From: Lachnospiraceae bacterium
GTDB taxonomy: Bacteria > Bacillota > Clostridia > Lachnospirales > Lachnospiraceae
Assembly: GCA_017542245.1 (NCBI GenBank)
Contig: JAFXXN010000029.1
Coordinates: 62,001-126,000, forward strand
Direction: 5' to 3'
DNA: 64,000 nt
Below are positions 45,475 through 54,298 of the stretch, in pieces (position 1 is the stretch's first letter; each line of letters opens with the position of its first letter). The notes beneath the pieces were generated by a model, which made no database searches, was not told the origin of the DNA, and saw nothing but the letters and a program-made list of their open reading frames with translations. The position numbers and the translations under genes are program-made.

Positions 45475-46695
45475 ATGAAAAGAAATAGTAGAATTATTGT
45501 TTTCGTTTTGTGCTTATCGTTTGTATTTAGTCTTTTTACATTCGGTGTTCAAGATGTTAATGCAGCTGAAAAGAATTCTATTACATCGAAGAAACCTAAG
45601 ATTTCAGTAAAACTTTCTGAAAATAAAAAGAGTGTTATAATAACAACAGCTAAAGCCTCGTATGCAGAAGGTTTTTACATCTATATGAAAAAACAAGGTG
45701 ATAAGAAGTTTAAGAAAGTCGAAATCCTTTCAAAAAACGGAAAAAAGAAAAGAAACATTACCATTGATGATTTATTATATGGAAAATACTTTTTTAAAGT
45801 AAAAGCTTATGGAAAAGTGGATGGTGAAATTGTCACAAGTAAATATAGCAAGACTGTTTCAATAGAAATTTCTAAGTGTGACTCTGGAAAAATAGATAGT
45901 TCAATTGTTGGTACATATAAGATGATTAGTTTTACAGTGGAAAATTCAGGGAAGGTCAAAGCAACACTTATTCCTGAAAAACAACTATCTGAACTGGAAA
46001 AGAAGAAAGTATTATATGGGCTATTAAAAGTTAAGGATAATGGTGAAGCAACGCTAAGAATTTATATATATGAACAGAAAATGAATTGGGATGAGTCTGG
46101 ATTTATTGACAGATATAATTCAAAATATGAGTATGTTCTGAAAGATGATGTATTAACAATTATACCATTTGTTAGTGGTAGTGAAAATCTTGTAATCAAA
46201 TTTAAAAAAATAGATTATGACGAATCGAAATGGTCTAATGATTTTCCTGATGACGAAGAGTATCAAGAATACTATTTACCTAGAAGTCTTGATGAACTTC
46301 TATTAATCTGGCCGGAAAATAGTAGACGTTCTACTGATATGACTAATTATGGTGATATAATAAGTGCGACATATATTGCATTAACTAATGAAAAAGTTAT
46401 TAAAGACCTTCAAAAATCGTCTAAAGATTTAAAGATAGTATTCAAAGCCGGTAAGAAAAAATGGACTCATTCTGGCAGCCCTGAAAGTTTTGATGATGAA
46501 ATGAACAAAGTACTTGGAGAAAATTGGGAAAAGAGATTTGCCGGAAAAGCAACTAAGATAATCGGTGATGACAAAGATGGTAATATAATATATGATTACT
46601 ACATCATTACTGTATTTAGAGACGGACGCGTTGAGCGCACTGTTAAACCTACTAAATCAATCCCTCCAAGTGATTATATATTAGATCTCGGATGA
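45475..46695 (+). CDS. Secreted protein of unknown function with Fn3-like N-terminal domain
   Basis: A 406-residue protein. The signal peptide has a hydrophobic core, IIVFVLCLSFVFSLFTFG, with cleavage probable after VNA. Residues 40-130 look like a fibronectin type III-like fold (SVIITTAKASYAEGFYIYMK, YGKYFFKVKAYGK). The rest is hydrophilic with a lipocalin-like strand pattern (SSIVGTYKMISFTV, LKDDVLTIIPFV) that I cannot assign. ATG 45475 is preferred over TTG 45472, and GAGAGGA lies upstream. Glutamine is mostly CAA here, whereas the neighbours prefer CAG, so the gene may have been acquired. It is followed by yqeG. Confidence 0.78.
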   Translation: MKRNSRIIVFVLCLSFVFSLFTFGVQDVNAAEKNSITSKKPKISVKLSENKKSVIITTAKASYAEGFYIYMKKQGDKKFKKVEILSKNGKKKRNITIDDLLYGKYFFKVKAYGKVDGEIVTSKYSKTVSIEISKCDSGKIDSSIVGTYKMISFTVENSGKVKATLIPEKQLSELEKKKVLYGLLKVKDNGEATLRIYIYEQKMNWDESGFIDRYNSKYEYVLKDDVLTIIPFVSGSENLVIKFKKIDYDESKWSNDFPDDEEYQEYYLPRSLDELLLIWPENSRRSTDMTNYGDIISATYIALTNEKVIKDLQKSSKDLKIVFKAGKKKWTHSGSPESFDDEMNKVLGENWEKRFAGKATKIIGDDKDGNIIYDYYIITVFRDGRVERTVKPTKSIPPSDYILDLG

Positions 46696-46745
46696 TTTTA
46701 TTCCTAAAAATATAAAATTCTATTATTATGTGAAAGGTTTAAAAT

Positions 46746-47282
46746 ATGTTTGAAAGATTATATCCCAGTGAGTGGGTATCCTCAACATATAACATTGATT
46801 TTGAAAAATATTATGATGAAGGATATAGGGGTATCATTTTTGATATAGATAATACTTTGGTTCCTCATGGAGCTGATGCTGATAAAAGAGCAATTGCTTT
46901 ATTTGCAAGGCTTAAATCGATAGGTTATGATATCTGTCTCTTATCTAACAATAAAAAAGCCCGTGTTAGACGGTTTAACAAGGATGTAAATGTAAAATAC
47001 ATTTTCAAAGCTCAGAAACCATATTCAAAGAACTACTATGCAGCTGCTATGAAGATGAATTTTTCAGTAAAATCAGTTTTATGTATAGGTGATCAGCTTT
47101 TTACGGATATTTATGGCGGGAACTTGGCGGGAATACATACAATACTTGTAAATCCAATAGATAAGCATGAGGAGATACAGATAGTTTTAAAGAGAATACT
47201 TGAACATTTTGTTCTTCATTTTTATAAGAAGAAACTGAAAAAAGAAGGAAAATCATGGCCCGGAAGAAAGTTTAACGGGTGA
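46746..47282 (+). CDS. YqeG-family HAD phosphatase
   Basis: A 178-residue HAD-superfamily IIIA protein. The nucleophile motif is IIFDIDNTLVPHG, motif II is CLLSNNKKAR, the lysine lies in FKAQKPYSK, and motif III is CIGDQLFTDIYGGN. YqeG proteins resemble phosphatidylglycerophosphate phosphatases and may dephosphorylate phosphatidylglycerol phosphate or another substrate in the cytoplasm. AAAGG precedes the ATG. In many Firmicutes yqeG leads an operon with aroE or yqeH, and here aroQ follows after 49 bases with an intervening hairpin. Confidence 0.9.
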   Translation: MFERLYPSEWVSSTYNIDFEKYYDEGYRGIIFDIDNTLVPHGADADKRAIALFARLKSIGYDICLLSNNKKARVRRFNKDVNVKYIFKAQKPYSKNYYAAAMKMNFSVKSVLCIGDQLFTDIYGGNLAGIHTILVNPIDKHEEIQIVLKRILEHFVLHFYKKKLKKEGKSWPGRKFNG

Positions 47283-47283
47283 A

Positions 47284-47316
47284 GGGGTGGCGACACAGAA
47301 CAGTCCCCTGTCGCCA
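47284..47316 (+). other. Hairpin between yqeG and aroQ
   Basis: TGGCGACA at 47288-47295 pairs with TGTCGCCA at 47309-47316, and GGGG at 47284-47287 can alternatively pair with CCCC at 47305-47308. There is no T-tract. It may be a small repeat or an mRNA processing site. Confidence 0.45.
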
Positions 47317-47331
47317 GTGAAAGGAGCAGAT

Positions 47332-47763
47332 ATGAACTTGATGATAATTAACGGACCGAATCTTGACATGCTTGGAGCAAGGCAGCCTGAGATATACGGT
47401 ACCGAGGACTATGAGGATCTTTGCTTTAAAATTGACCAGTGGGCTCAGGATCTTGACATATCGGTGGATGTAAGACAGAGTAACTATGAAGGCGAGATAG
47501 TTGAGTTTATCCATGAGGCATTTGAAGAAAGGTTTGACGGACTGATCATAAATCCGGCAGCTTATACTCATTACAGTTATGCAATAAGAGATGCGATACT
47601 TATACTTGACGTTCCGGTTGTTGAGGTTCATCTTACGGACATTTCGCAGAGAGATGAATTCAGGCGCCATTCGGTTATCAGTGACATATGTGCAAAGACT
47701 ATAAAAGGCAAGGGTTTTGAGGGCTACAAAGAGGCTTTAGAATTTTTTTTCGATTTGCTGTAA
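47332..47763 (+). CDS. aroQ: Type II 3-dehydroquinate dehydratase
   Basis: A 143-residue enzyme of the small, dodecameric type II class. It begins IINGPNLDMLGARQPEIYG, whose Tyr is the catalytic base, followed by NPAAYTHYSYAIRDAI with the catalytic His, and VEVHLTDISQRDEFRRHS. It removes water from 3-dehydroquinate to give 3-dehydroshikimate in the shikimate pathway. ATG 47332 is chosen because AAAGGAGC lies 5 bases upstream and the family starts here. A GTG at 47287 would include the hairpin. Confidence 0.95.
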   Translation: MNLMIINGPNLDMLGARQPEIYGTEDYEDLCFKIDQWAQDLDISVDVRQSNYEGEIVEFIHEAFEERFDGLIINPAAYTHYSYAIRDAILILDVPVVEVHLTDISQRDEFRRHSVISDICAKTIKGKGFEGYKEALEFFFDLL

Positions 47764-47770
47764 AAAATTC

Positions 47771-47799
47771 TTGCAATTATTTTGATTTTAAGATAGAAT
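47771..47799 (+). promoter_or_regulatory. Promoter for efp
   Basis: TTGCAA at 47771-47776, a 17-base spacer and TAGAAT at 47794-47799, 42 bases before the efp ATG. Confidence 0.62.
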
Positions 47800-47841
47800 A
47801 AATTAGTTAGATGAACACACAAAATATGGAGGAATATTTTT

Positions 47842-48399
47842 ATGATTTCAGCAGGTGATTTTAGAAATGGTTTGACACTTGAGATTGAAGGTGCTGTATT
47901 TCAGGTAGTTGAGTTCCAGCATGTTAAGCCCGGTAAGGGAGCAGCTTTCGTTAGAACAAAGCTTAAGAACATTATCAACGGCGGCGTTGTTGAGCGTACT
48001 TTCCGTCCTACAGAGAAGTATCCTCAGGCTCATATTGAGAAGAGCGAGATGCAGTATCTCTATGCAGACGGTGATATGTATAACTTCATGAATACAGAGA
48101 ACTATGAGCAGATAGCCCTTACTGCTGAGCAGATCGGTGATGCATTAAAGTTTGTTAAAGAGAATGATATGGTTAATATGCTTTCATATCAGGGAAAGGT
48201 ATTCTCAGTTGAGCCTCCTATGTTTGCAGAACTTGTTATCACTGAAACAGAGCCCGGCTTCAAGGGTGATACTGCTACAGGTGCTACAAAGCCCGCTATC
48301 GTTGAAACAGGCGCTCAGATCTTAGTTCCGCTGTTTGTTGAACGCGGTGATAAGGTTCAGATTGATACACGTACCGGCGAATATCTTAAGAGAATCTGA
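47842..48399 (+). CDS. efp: Translation elongation factor P
   Basis: A 185-residue protein with the three EF-P barrels. It opens with [19 protein letters not shown]. The loop [12 protein letters not shown] contains Lys32, the usual site of modification. [21 protein letters not shown] and the C-terminal [16 protein letters not shown] are diagnostic. EF-P relieves ribosome stalling at polyproline. The neighbourhood has a DUF3048 protein with a Pro-rich linker (54299) that would be a natural client. GGAGGA lies 8 bases before the ATG. It is followed by a terminator. Confidence 0.97.
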   Translation: MISAGDFRNGLTLEIEGAVFQVVEFQHVKPGKGAAFVRTKLKNIINGGVVERTFRPTEKYPQAHIEKSEMQYLYADGDMYNFMNTENYEQIALTAEQIGDALKFVKENDMVNMLSYQGKVFSVEPPMFAELVITETEPGFKGDTATGATKPAIVETGAQILVPLFVERGDKVQIDTRTGEYLKRI

Positions 48400-48413
48400 T
48401 ATTATGTTATTCC

Positions 48414-48450
48414 TTGCCATTTCCTGTGCAATAGGAAGTGGCAAATTTTT
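48414..48450 (+). terminator. Terminator after efp
   Basis: TTGCCATTTCCT at 48414-48425 pairs with AGGAAGTGGCAA at 48433-48444 (one G-U pair), followed by ATTTTT. Confidence 0.9.
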
Positions 48451-48486
48451 ATGAAAGGAACCGTTTATCGGTGAGATTGTTTTATT

Positions 48487-48837
48487 ATGAACAAAAATAT
48501 TGATTTTAAAGGCGATGTTAAGATTTCCGACAGTGTTGTAGCAAGTATAGCCGGTCTGGCTGCGTCTGAGATCGATGGCGTTCATTCATTAAGCGGAAAC
48601 CTTACCAATGAAATAGTTGCAAAATTTGGTATCAGGAACAATTCAAAAGGTGTTAAACTTGAGATAAACAACGGAAATGTTGTTGCTGATATCTATGTTA
48701 ATGTTCTGTACGGTTTCAGTATTCCGGTAGTTTCTGCAAAAGTTCAGGAAAAGGTTAAACAGGCAATTGAAAGTATGACAGGTCTTTCAGTTATCGGAGT
48801 TAATGTTAGAATAGTTGGAATTACTGTTAAAATCTGA
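48487..48837 (+). CDS. Asp23/Gls24 family envelope stress protein
   Basis: A 116-residue protein with the Asp23/Gls24 pattern: KISDSVVASIAGLAASEIDG, then GVKLEINNGNVVADIYVNV, YGFSIPVVSAKVQEKVKQA and VIGVNVRIVGI. Family members form cytoplasmic or membrane-tethered filaments and respond to alkaline or envelope stress in Staphylococcus. It stands at the head of the nusB-ispA-dxs set, 12 bases before nusB, as in many Clostridia. The ribosome site is poor (GGTGAGAT). Confidence 0.93.
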   Translation: MNKNIDFKGDVKISDSVVASIAGLAASEIDGVHSLSGNLTNEIVAKFGIRNNSKGVKLEINNGNVVADIYVNVLYGFSIPVVSAKVQEKVKQAIESMTGLSVIGVNVRIVGITVKI

Positions 48838-48849
48838 CGGGAGAGTATA

Positions 48850-49269
48850 ATGACACGCAGGGAACTTAGAAAGCACCTTGTGAGGCTGTTGTATTTAAAA
48901 GAATTTCATGAAGCTGATGATATAGAAGAACAGAATCAGCTTTATTTTGATGTTCTGCTGCCAAATGAGGGAATAAACATCGATGAGGATGGTAAAGAAA
49001 ATCTTATACAGGTATACGGGAAGATTGTAAACCTTCTTCCGGAAATAGATCAGATTTTATCTTCTGAGATGCTTAAGTGGAATATCAAAAGAATCGGAAT
49101 AGTAGAGAGAAATATATTAAGACTGAGCACTTATGAGATAAGGTATGAACAGCTGCCTGAACCGGTTGTTATAAATGAAGCGGTTGAGCTTGCAAAAGAG
49201 TTCGCGGGTGAACAGTCACCGGGATTTATTAACGGAGTCCTGGCTCAAATAGTTAAAAAGAGAAGTTAA
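48850..49269 (+). CDS. nusB: Transcription antitermination protein NusB
   Basis: A 139-residue all-helical protein. It starts with TRRELRKHLVRLLYLKEFH and ends with NEAVELAKEFAGEQSPGFINGVLAQI, the C-terminal signature. With NusE/S10 it binds boxA RNA for rRNA antitermination. The gene lies 12 bases after the Asp23 gene and 4 before ispA. GGGAGAG precedes the ATG. Confidence 0.96.
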   Translation: MTRRELRKHLVRLLYLKEFHEADDIEEQNQLYFDVLLPNEGINIDEDGKENLIQVYGKIVNLLPEIDQILSSEMLKWNIKRIGIVERNILRLSTYEIRYEQLPEPVVINEAVELAKEFAGEQSPGFINGVLAQIVKKRS

Positions 49270-49273
49270 ATAT

Positions 49274-50242
49274 ATGAATGGGAATTCTTTAAGTTTAAAA
49301 ATCGAGCATGTAAATGAAATACTTAAAAAATATCTTCCCGGTAACGATGATTGCGGGAAGATATGTGAAGCAATGAGTTACAGCGTTTTAAACGGTGGTA
49401 AGAGACTTAGAGCCATTATGCTTTTGGAATGCTTCCGCATGTTCTCAAATGATGAGAAACTTGAATCAGATATCGCTGAACCTTTTGTTGCAGCAATAGA
49501 GTTCATACATGCTTATTCGCTTGTACATGATGATCTTCCTGCTATGGATAATGATGTGCTAAGGCGAGGAAAGCCTACCACACATGTAGCTTTCGGTCAC
49601 GCTATGGGACTTTTGGCCGGGGATGCTCTGCTAAATTATGCATTTGAATGTATCGGAAAGATATCTGAAAATACCGAAATCATGGAGAACTCATACAGCA
49701 CAAGAGTTCTAAAGGCTTTCCGAGTTCTTTCTGTAAAGGCCGGATACAGCGGTATGATAGGCGGACAGGTACTTGATACGACCCAGGAATATACTCCGGG
49801 GACATATAATTTCTTTATTGATCCTTCGATACAATTAGAATTTAATGATGAAGAGATTGAAAGGTTAAGGTATACATTAAGAATATACGAGCTAAAAACA
49901 TCCTGCCTTTTTGAAGCAGCACTTATGTGCGGAGCAATTCTCGGTGGCGCCGGAGAAAAGGACATAGAAGAACTTGAAAAAGCCGGGAGAGCATTGGGAC
50001 TGGCTTTCCAGATTCAGGATGATATCCTTGACATGACTTCAGATTCCGCAACACTTGGAAAAAGTGTAAATATTGATGAAAAAAACGGAAAGAAAACCGT
50101 TGCAAGAATGCTTGGGCTTGATAAATCGGAAGAACTTGTAAAAATGTATACTGCAATGGCGATAAACAGCCTGAGTGCAGTCGGAAAAGACGATAAATTC
50201 CTTCTAAAACTGTTTGAGAGTCTTATTTTTAGAAAACTTTGA
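49274..50242 (+). CDS. ispA: Polyprenyl (farnesyl) diphosphate synthase
   Basis: A 322-residue trans-isoprenyl diphosphate synthase. The first aspartate-rich motif is HDDLPAMDNDVLRRG and the second is QIQDDILDMTSD. GGKRLRAIMLLECFR binds isopentenyl diphosphate. It condenses isopentenyl with dimethylallyl/geranyl diphosphate to make farnesyl diphosphate. It is about 25 residues longer than most IspA proteins, owing to an insertion near residues 165-205 (EYTPGTYNFFIDPSIQLEF). It is preceded by nusB and followed by dxs 51 bases on. xseA and xseB, usual between nusB and ispA, are absent. Confidence 0.93.
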   Translation: MNGNSLSLKIEHVNEILKKYLPGNDDCGKICEAMSYSVLNGGKRLRAIMLLECFRMFSNDEKLESDIAEPFVAAIEFIHAYSLVHDDLPAMDNDVLRRGKPTTHVAFGHAMGLLAGDALLNYAFECIGKISENTEIMENSYSTRVLKAFRVLSVKAGYSGMIGGQVLDTTQEYTPGTYNFFIDPSIQLEFNDEEIERLRYTLRIYELKTSCLFEAALMCGAILGGAGEKDIEELEKAGRALGLAFQIQDDILDMTSDSATLGKSVNIDEKNGKKTVARMLGLDKSEELVKMYTAMAINSLSAVGKDDKFLLKLFESLIFRKL

Positions 50243-50293
50243 TCTTTAACTCTTGGCGGTGGAGATGTGATTAATGTTCTCGGAGGTTTAAAG

Positions 50294-52159
50294 ATGGGTA
50301 TATTAGACTTGATCAATGAACCTAATGATATAAAAAAGATCCCGGAGGAAGATTACAGGGAACTTGCAAAAGAGATCAGACGGTTTTTGATAAAAAAAGT
50401 CAGTAATACAGGAGGACATCTGGCCTCGAATTTAGGTACGGTGGAGTTGACCATGGCGCTTCACCTTTTTTTGGATTTTCCGGAAGATAAACTTATCTTT
50501 GATGTCGGACATCAAAGCTATACTCATAAACTGTTAACAGGAAGGAAGAATGGGTTTGATAACCTCAGACAGTTCGGAGGAATGAGCGGTTTCCCCAACC
50601 GTAAGGAAAGTCCATGTGACGCTTTTAATACCGGACATGCATCTACTTCTATATCTGTAGCGGACGGAATTGTTAAGGCACGAGACCTAAAAGGAGAAAA
50701 ATATAAGGTTGTTGCTGTTATCGGAGACGGTGCACTTTCCGGCGGTATGGCTTTTGAAGCACTTAATAATGCAGGAAGACTAAAGTCCAATATGATTATA
50801 GTCCTGAATGATAACAAAATGTCCATATCCGAGAACGTGGGAGGTATGGCTGCATACTTAGGTAAGCTTCGTACAAATCAAAAATATACCGGTCTGAAAA
50901 TGAATATTGAGGAGAAGCTAAAGACGGTTCCGTATATGGGCGAAAAGATGGTAAAAAGGATAAAGACCTCAAAGGAATCCATTAAAAGCCTCTTTGTCCC
51001 GGGAATGTTGTTTGAAAATATGGGTATTACCTATATCGGACCCATAGACGGACATAATATTCCTCTTATGCTGGATGCATTTGAAGCTGCCGCACAGTCA
51101 AAGAATCCGGTTCTTGTTCATGTGATAACCAAAAAAGGAAAAGGATATGCTCCTGCAGAAAAAGATCCCGCAAGTTACCATGGCGTTGAACCTTTTTATT
51201 GTTCTACAGGGGAGAAGAAAACAGCCAAATCCTCTAAAACATATACTGATATTTTTTCTGAAACCATTGTTGGAATAGGGGAAAGCAACGCAAATATTGT
51301 AGCTATCACCGCCGCGATGGCAGACGGAACGGGACTCAAGGAATGGTCGGAGAGATTTCCAAACAGATTTTTTGATGTGGGTATTGCAGAAGAGCATGCT
51401 GTCACATTCGCCGCAGGTATGGCTTCGGCTGGGATACATCCGGTTGTAGCGGTTTATTCTACATTCCTTCAGCGCTCTTTTGATCAGCTCGTCCATGATG
51501 TGGCACTGAATTTCCTGCCTGTAACGATATGTGTTGACAGGGCTGGCATAGTCGGATGTGATGGTGAGACACATCAGGGAATTTTTGATCTTTCATATCT
51601 TTCGGAAATACCGGGATTTGCCGTTATGGCTCCAAAAAACGCAAAAGAATTTGCAGATATGATTGTTTTTGCCTGTAACTACAACGGACCGTCGGCTATA
51701 AGATACCCGAGAGCTAAAGCATATTATGGATGTGAGACGGAAAATCCCATAGTCCTTGGAAAAGCTGAAGTTTTGAGAAAAGGTGAAAAAGCTGCAGTTA
51801 TAGCTGTCGGAAAGATGGTAAAAGTGATGGACGGAGTTCTTGATGAACTTGAAGAAGAAGGCCTGAAACTTACATTTGTCAATGCAAGGTTTATTAATCC
51901 TATAGACTTTGAAATGATAGACAGATTATGCGAGACTCATGATATCATAATTACTGCAGAAGAAAATGTTAAACGCGGTGGTTTTGGTGAAGCTGTTGCA
52001 GAATATATACTTGAAAAAGGCAGAAATATAAAATATCTTAACATTTCACTTCCGGACAGTTTTCTGCCGCATGGTATCCCAAGAGATATAAGGGATTCAA
52101 TAGGCTTTAATCCGGAGACTATAAAAAATAAAATCAAAAAAAGTATTGACGAATGCTAA
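50294..52159 (+). CDS. dxs: 1-deoxy-D-xylulose-5-phosphate synthase
   Basis: A 621-residue thiamine-diphosphate enzyme. GGHLASNLGTVELTMALH opens the catalytic domain, the ThDP motif is GDGALSGGMAFEALNNAG...N with NDNKMSIS, and the transketolase-type second half has DVGIAEEHAVTFAAG and DRAGIVGCDGETHQG. It condenses pyruvate with glyceraldehyde 3-phosphate, the first step of the MEP pathway. Its product feeds the ispA step upstream. ATG 50294 is chosen because CGGAGG lies 6 bases before it. A GTG at 50267 would add nine residues. Confidence 0.96.
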   Translation: MGILDLINEPNDIKKIPEEDYRELAKEIRRFLIKKVSNTGGHLASNLGTVELTMALHLFLDFPEDKLIFDVGHQSYTHKLLTGRKNGFDNLRQFGGMSGFPNRKESPCDAFNTGHASTSISVADGIVKARDLKGEKYKVVAVIGDGALSGGMAFEALNNAGRLKSNMIIVLNDNKMSISENVGGMAAYLGKLRTNQKYTGLKMNIEEKLKTVPYMGEKMVKRIKTSKESIKSLFVPGMLFENMGITYIGPIDGHNIPLMLDAFEAAAQSKNPVLVHVITKKGKGYAPAEKDPASYHGVEPFYCSTGEKKTAKSSKTYTDIFSETIVGIGESNANIVAITAAMADGTGLKEWSERFPNRFFDVGIAEEHAVTFAAGMASAGIHPVVAVYSTFLQRSFDQLVHDVALNFLPVTICVDRAGIVGCDGETHQGIFDLSYLSEIPGFAVMAPKNAKEFADMIVFACNYNGPSAIRYPRAKAYYGCETENPIVLGKAEVLRKGEKAAVIAVGKMVKVMDGVLDELEEEGLKLTFVNARFINPIDFEMIDRLCETHDIIITAEENVKRGGFGEAVAEYILEKGRNIKYLNISLPDSFLPHGIPRDIRDSIGFNPETIKNKIKKSIDEC

Positions 52160-52173
52160 AATTGTGATATAAT
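52146..52173 (+). promoter_or_regulatory. Promoter for rpsU, overlapping the end of dxs
   Basis: TTGACG at 52146-52151, a 16-base spacer and TATAAT at 52168-52173, leaving an mRNA leader of about 75 bases before the rpsU ATG. Confidence 0.72.
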
Positions 52174-52254
52174 GATGTTTGTGCTATGCAAATATTACCC
52201 AAACAGTTGGTTTGGCACAAAGTTCACAACTGGAGGGAGGTTAGGTGTGAGATT

Positions 52255-52431
52255 ATGTCAAACGTTATCGTAAAAGAAAACGAGTCATTAGACAGCGCTC
52301 TTCGCAGATTTAAGCGTAATTGTGCAAAGGCTGGTATCCAGCAGGAAATCCGCAAGAGAGAGCATTACGAGAAGCCCAGCGTAAGACGTAAGAAGAAGTC
52401 TGAAGCTGCTCGCAAGAGAAAGTTTAAATAA
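52255..52431 (+). CDS. rpsU: 30S ribosomal protein S21
   Basis: A 58-residue basic protein: [20 protein letters not shown] at the start, then [20 protein letters not shown], typical of Firmicute S21. It sits on the 30S platform near the anti-Shine-Dalgarno end of 16S rRNA. ATG 52255 matches the family start. GGAGGGAGG lies 13-20 bases upstream, rather far from the ATG. It has its own promoter and terminator, so it is monocistronic. Confidence 0.96.
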   Translation: MSNVIVKENESLDSALRRFKRNCAKAGIQQEIRKREHYEKPSVRRKKKSEAARKRKFK

Positions 52432-52446
52432 GTTTAACTTTTGTGG

Positions 52447-52478
52447 CCTCTGCATTTTTGCAGAGGTTTTTTCTTTTG
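52447..52478 (+). terminator. Terminator after rpsU
   Basis: CCTCTGCA at 52447-52454 pairs with TGCAGAGG at 52459-52466 around TTTT, followed by TTTTTTCTTTT. Confidence 0.95.
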
Positions 52479-52519
52479 CAAAAAATCAAAAAAATAATAC
52501 AGAATGTTTAAGAAAAATA

Positions 52520-52557
52520 TTGTAATAAAATCAAAAATTGATATAATTATATATAAT
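52520..52557 (+). promoter_or_regulatory. Possible promoter region for phoH-ybeY
   Basis: TTGTAA at 52520-52525, a 16-base spacer and TATAAT at 52542-52547, with a second TATAAT at 52552-52557. The leader to the phoH ATG is about 85 bases. Confidence 0.5.
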
Positions 52558-52641
52558 GCGGACTAAAGTCTCTAACGGCATTTTAATTGAGTTTAAAGAC
52601 GTTTGAACTTTTACCCGAATAAATTTTTATGAGGATTATAT

Positions 52642-53658
52642 ATGGCGATAACCGAAACAATAATAAATGTTCCTTCACAGGATCTTCAGGCTGTATTTGG
52701 AGCCTATGATAATTATGTGAAGATCATAGAGAGAACGCTTAACGTTACTGTGATAGAACGAGACGGTGAGGTTAAGATCATAGGTGATGAAACCAGTACG
52801 GACAAGGCAAAAAGGGTAATAGGTGAACTTGTTAAGCTTTCCGGAAAAGGAAGCCCAATAACTGAGCAAAATGTTAATTACTGTCTGTCGCTTGTTTATT
52901 AAGATAATGAGCATGCCATAAATGAAATAGACAAGGATCTCATTTTCTTTACAATACAGGGAAAACCCATAAAGCCCAAAACATTAGGACAGAAAAAATA
53001 TGTCGATCTGATAAGGGAGAAAATGATAGTATTCGGCATGGGACCGGCGGGAACGGGAAAGACCTATCTTGCCATGGCATGTGCGATAACTGCTTTCAAA
53101 AACAATGATGTAAGCCGCATCATACTTACCCGCCCGGCCATTGAAGCCGGTGAAAAACTGGGATTTCTTCCGGGAGATCTTCAGAGTAAGATAGACCCTT
53201 ATTTAAGACCGCTATATGATGCGCTTTATCAGATTATGGGTCCTGACAGTTATCAGAGAAACTCTGAAAAGGGATTGATCGAGGTGGCTCCTCTTGCTTA
53301 TATGCGCGGAAGAACGCTTGATAATGCTTTTATTATTTTGGATGAAGCGCAGAATACAACACCCGCTCAAATGAAGATGTTCCTTACACGTATCGGATTC
53401 GGTTCTAAAGTTATAATAACAGGAGACCAGACTCAGAAAGATCTTCCGACCGGTCAGATTTCAGGACTTGATGTTGCTCTTAAGGTTCTTGAAGGAATAG
53501 ATGATATCGGATTTTCATTTATGACAAGTAAAGATGTTGTAAGGCATCCACTGGTACAGAAAATAGTAAATGCATACGAGAAATATGAGGCATCCGCTTC
53601 AAAAAAGATTGAAGCGGGATTCCAGAAACGAAGGGATTTCAGAACAATAAAACAGTAA
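52642..53658 (+). pseudogene. phoH: PhoH family ATPase, interrupted by one in-frame TAA
   Basis: The whole gene is in one frame, but codon 87 is TAA (52900-52902). Upstream (52642-52902) is the KH-like N-terminal domain of PhoH proteins. Downstream, without any shift, come [20 protein letters not shown], Walker [35 protein letters not shown] (Walker B) and GDQTQKDLP. Read through, it is a normal 338-residue PhoH (PhoL) protein; CAA, GAA or AAA to TAA would explain the stop. PhoH is an RNA-linked ATPase/helicase partner of YbeY, whose gene follows 24 bases later. A downstream ATG at 53023 would make a truncated ATPase domain lacking part of the family core. Either the stop is a sequence error, or the gene was just lost. 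Confidence 0.88.
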
Positions 53659-53682
53659 AGAAAATAAATAAGGGATATTTTT

Positions 53683-54183
53683 ATGAATCTTGTAGTAGAG
53701 AAAGAGACAGAAGAAGGTTTTGATTTTGATTATGAGGAAGCAGCAAGATTTGTGATCGACAAAGCACTTGATCATCTTGGATGTCCGTATGAAGTCGAAC
53801 TTAACCTTACTCTTACGGATAACGAAGGAATCCGGCGTATAAACAAAGAATTCAGGCAGATTGATAAACCTACCGATGTTCTGTCGTTTCCAATGATAGA
53901 TTACGCGGAACCGAATGTTTTTCCGGATAATCTTGAAGATGATGCAGAGGATTATTTTGATCTTGATACCGGGGAACTTATGCTCGGGGATATCATTATT
54001 TCTGTTGAAAAGTGTAAAGAACAGGCATCAGCATTCGGGCACTCGGAACTGAGAGAATATTCTTTTCTTATAGTACACAGCATTCTTCATCTTTTTGGCT
54101 ATGATCATATGGAGGATGAAGAACGTGTGATAATGGAAGAGGAACAAAGAAAGATTCTTGATGAAGCAGGAATTTCCAGATGA
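53683..54183 (+). CDS. ybeY: Endoribonuclease YbeY (rRNA maturation factor)
   Basis: A 166-residue zinc protein. LTLTDNEGIRRINKEFRQID and PTDVLSFPM are family blocks, LGDIIIS follows, and the zinc site HSILHLFGYDHMEDEE has the HxxxHxxxxDH arrangement. It matures the 3' end of 16S rRNA and takes part in ribosome quality control. AGGGAT precedes the ATG. The phoH-ybeY order is conserved in Firmicutes. Its expression could be reduced by polarity if the phoH stop is real. Confidence 0.95.
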   Translation: MNLVVEKETEEGFDFDYEEAARFVIDKALDHLGCPYEVELNLTLTDNEGIRRINKEFRQIDKPTDVLSFPMIDYAEPNVFPDNLEDDAEDYFDLDTGELMLGDIIISVEKCKEQASAFGHSELREYSFLIVHSILHLFGYDHMEDEERVIMEEEQRKILDEAGISR

Positions 54184-54298
54184 CTTTGACGGTTAACGTT
54201 AAAAGTCAAAAAGCAGTTAAAGGTTGTTTTAAAAGGATTTAAGACTTTCAATATTAATATACCAAAAACGAAAAAACTTTGAAAACGGAGACTTGGGG

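Noticed and set aside
2980..52902. Stop-codon reassignment of TAA
   Set aside because: TAA cleanly ends many intact genes in the window, and only two in-frame cases exist, one of them explained by compensating indels.
52642..53658. Intein or intron in phoH
   Set aside because: No extra sequence is present; only one codon differs from an open frame.
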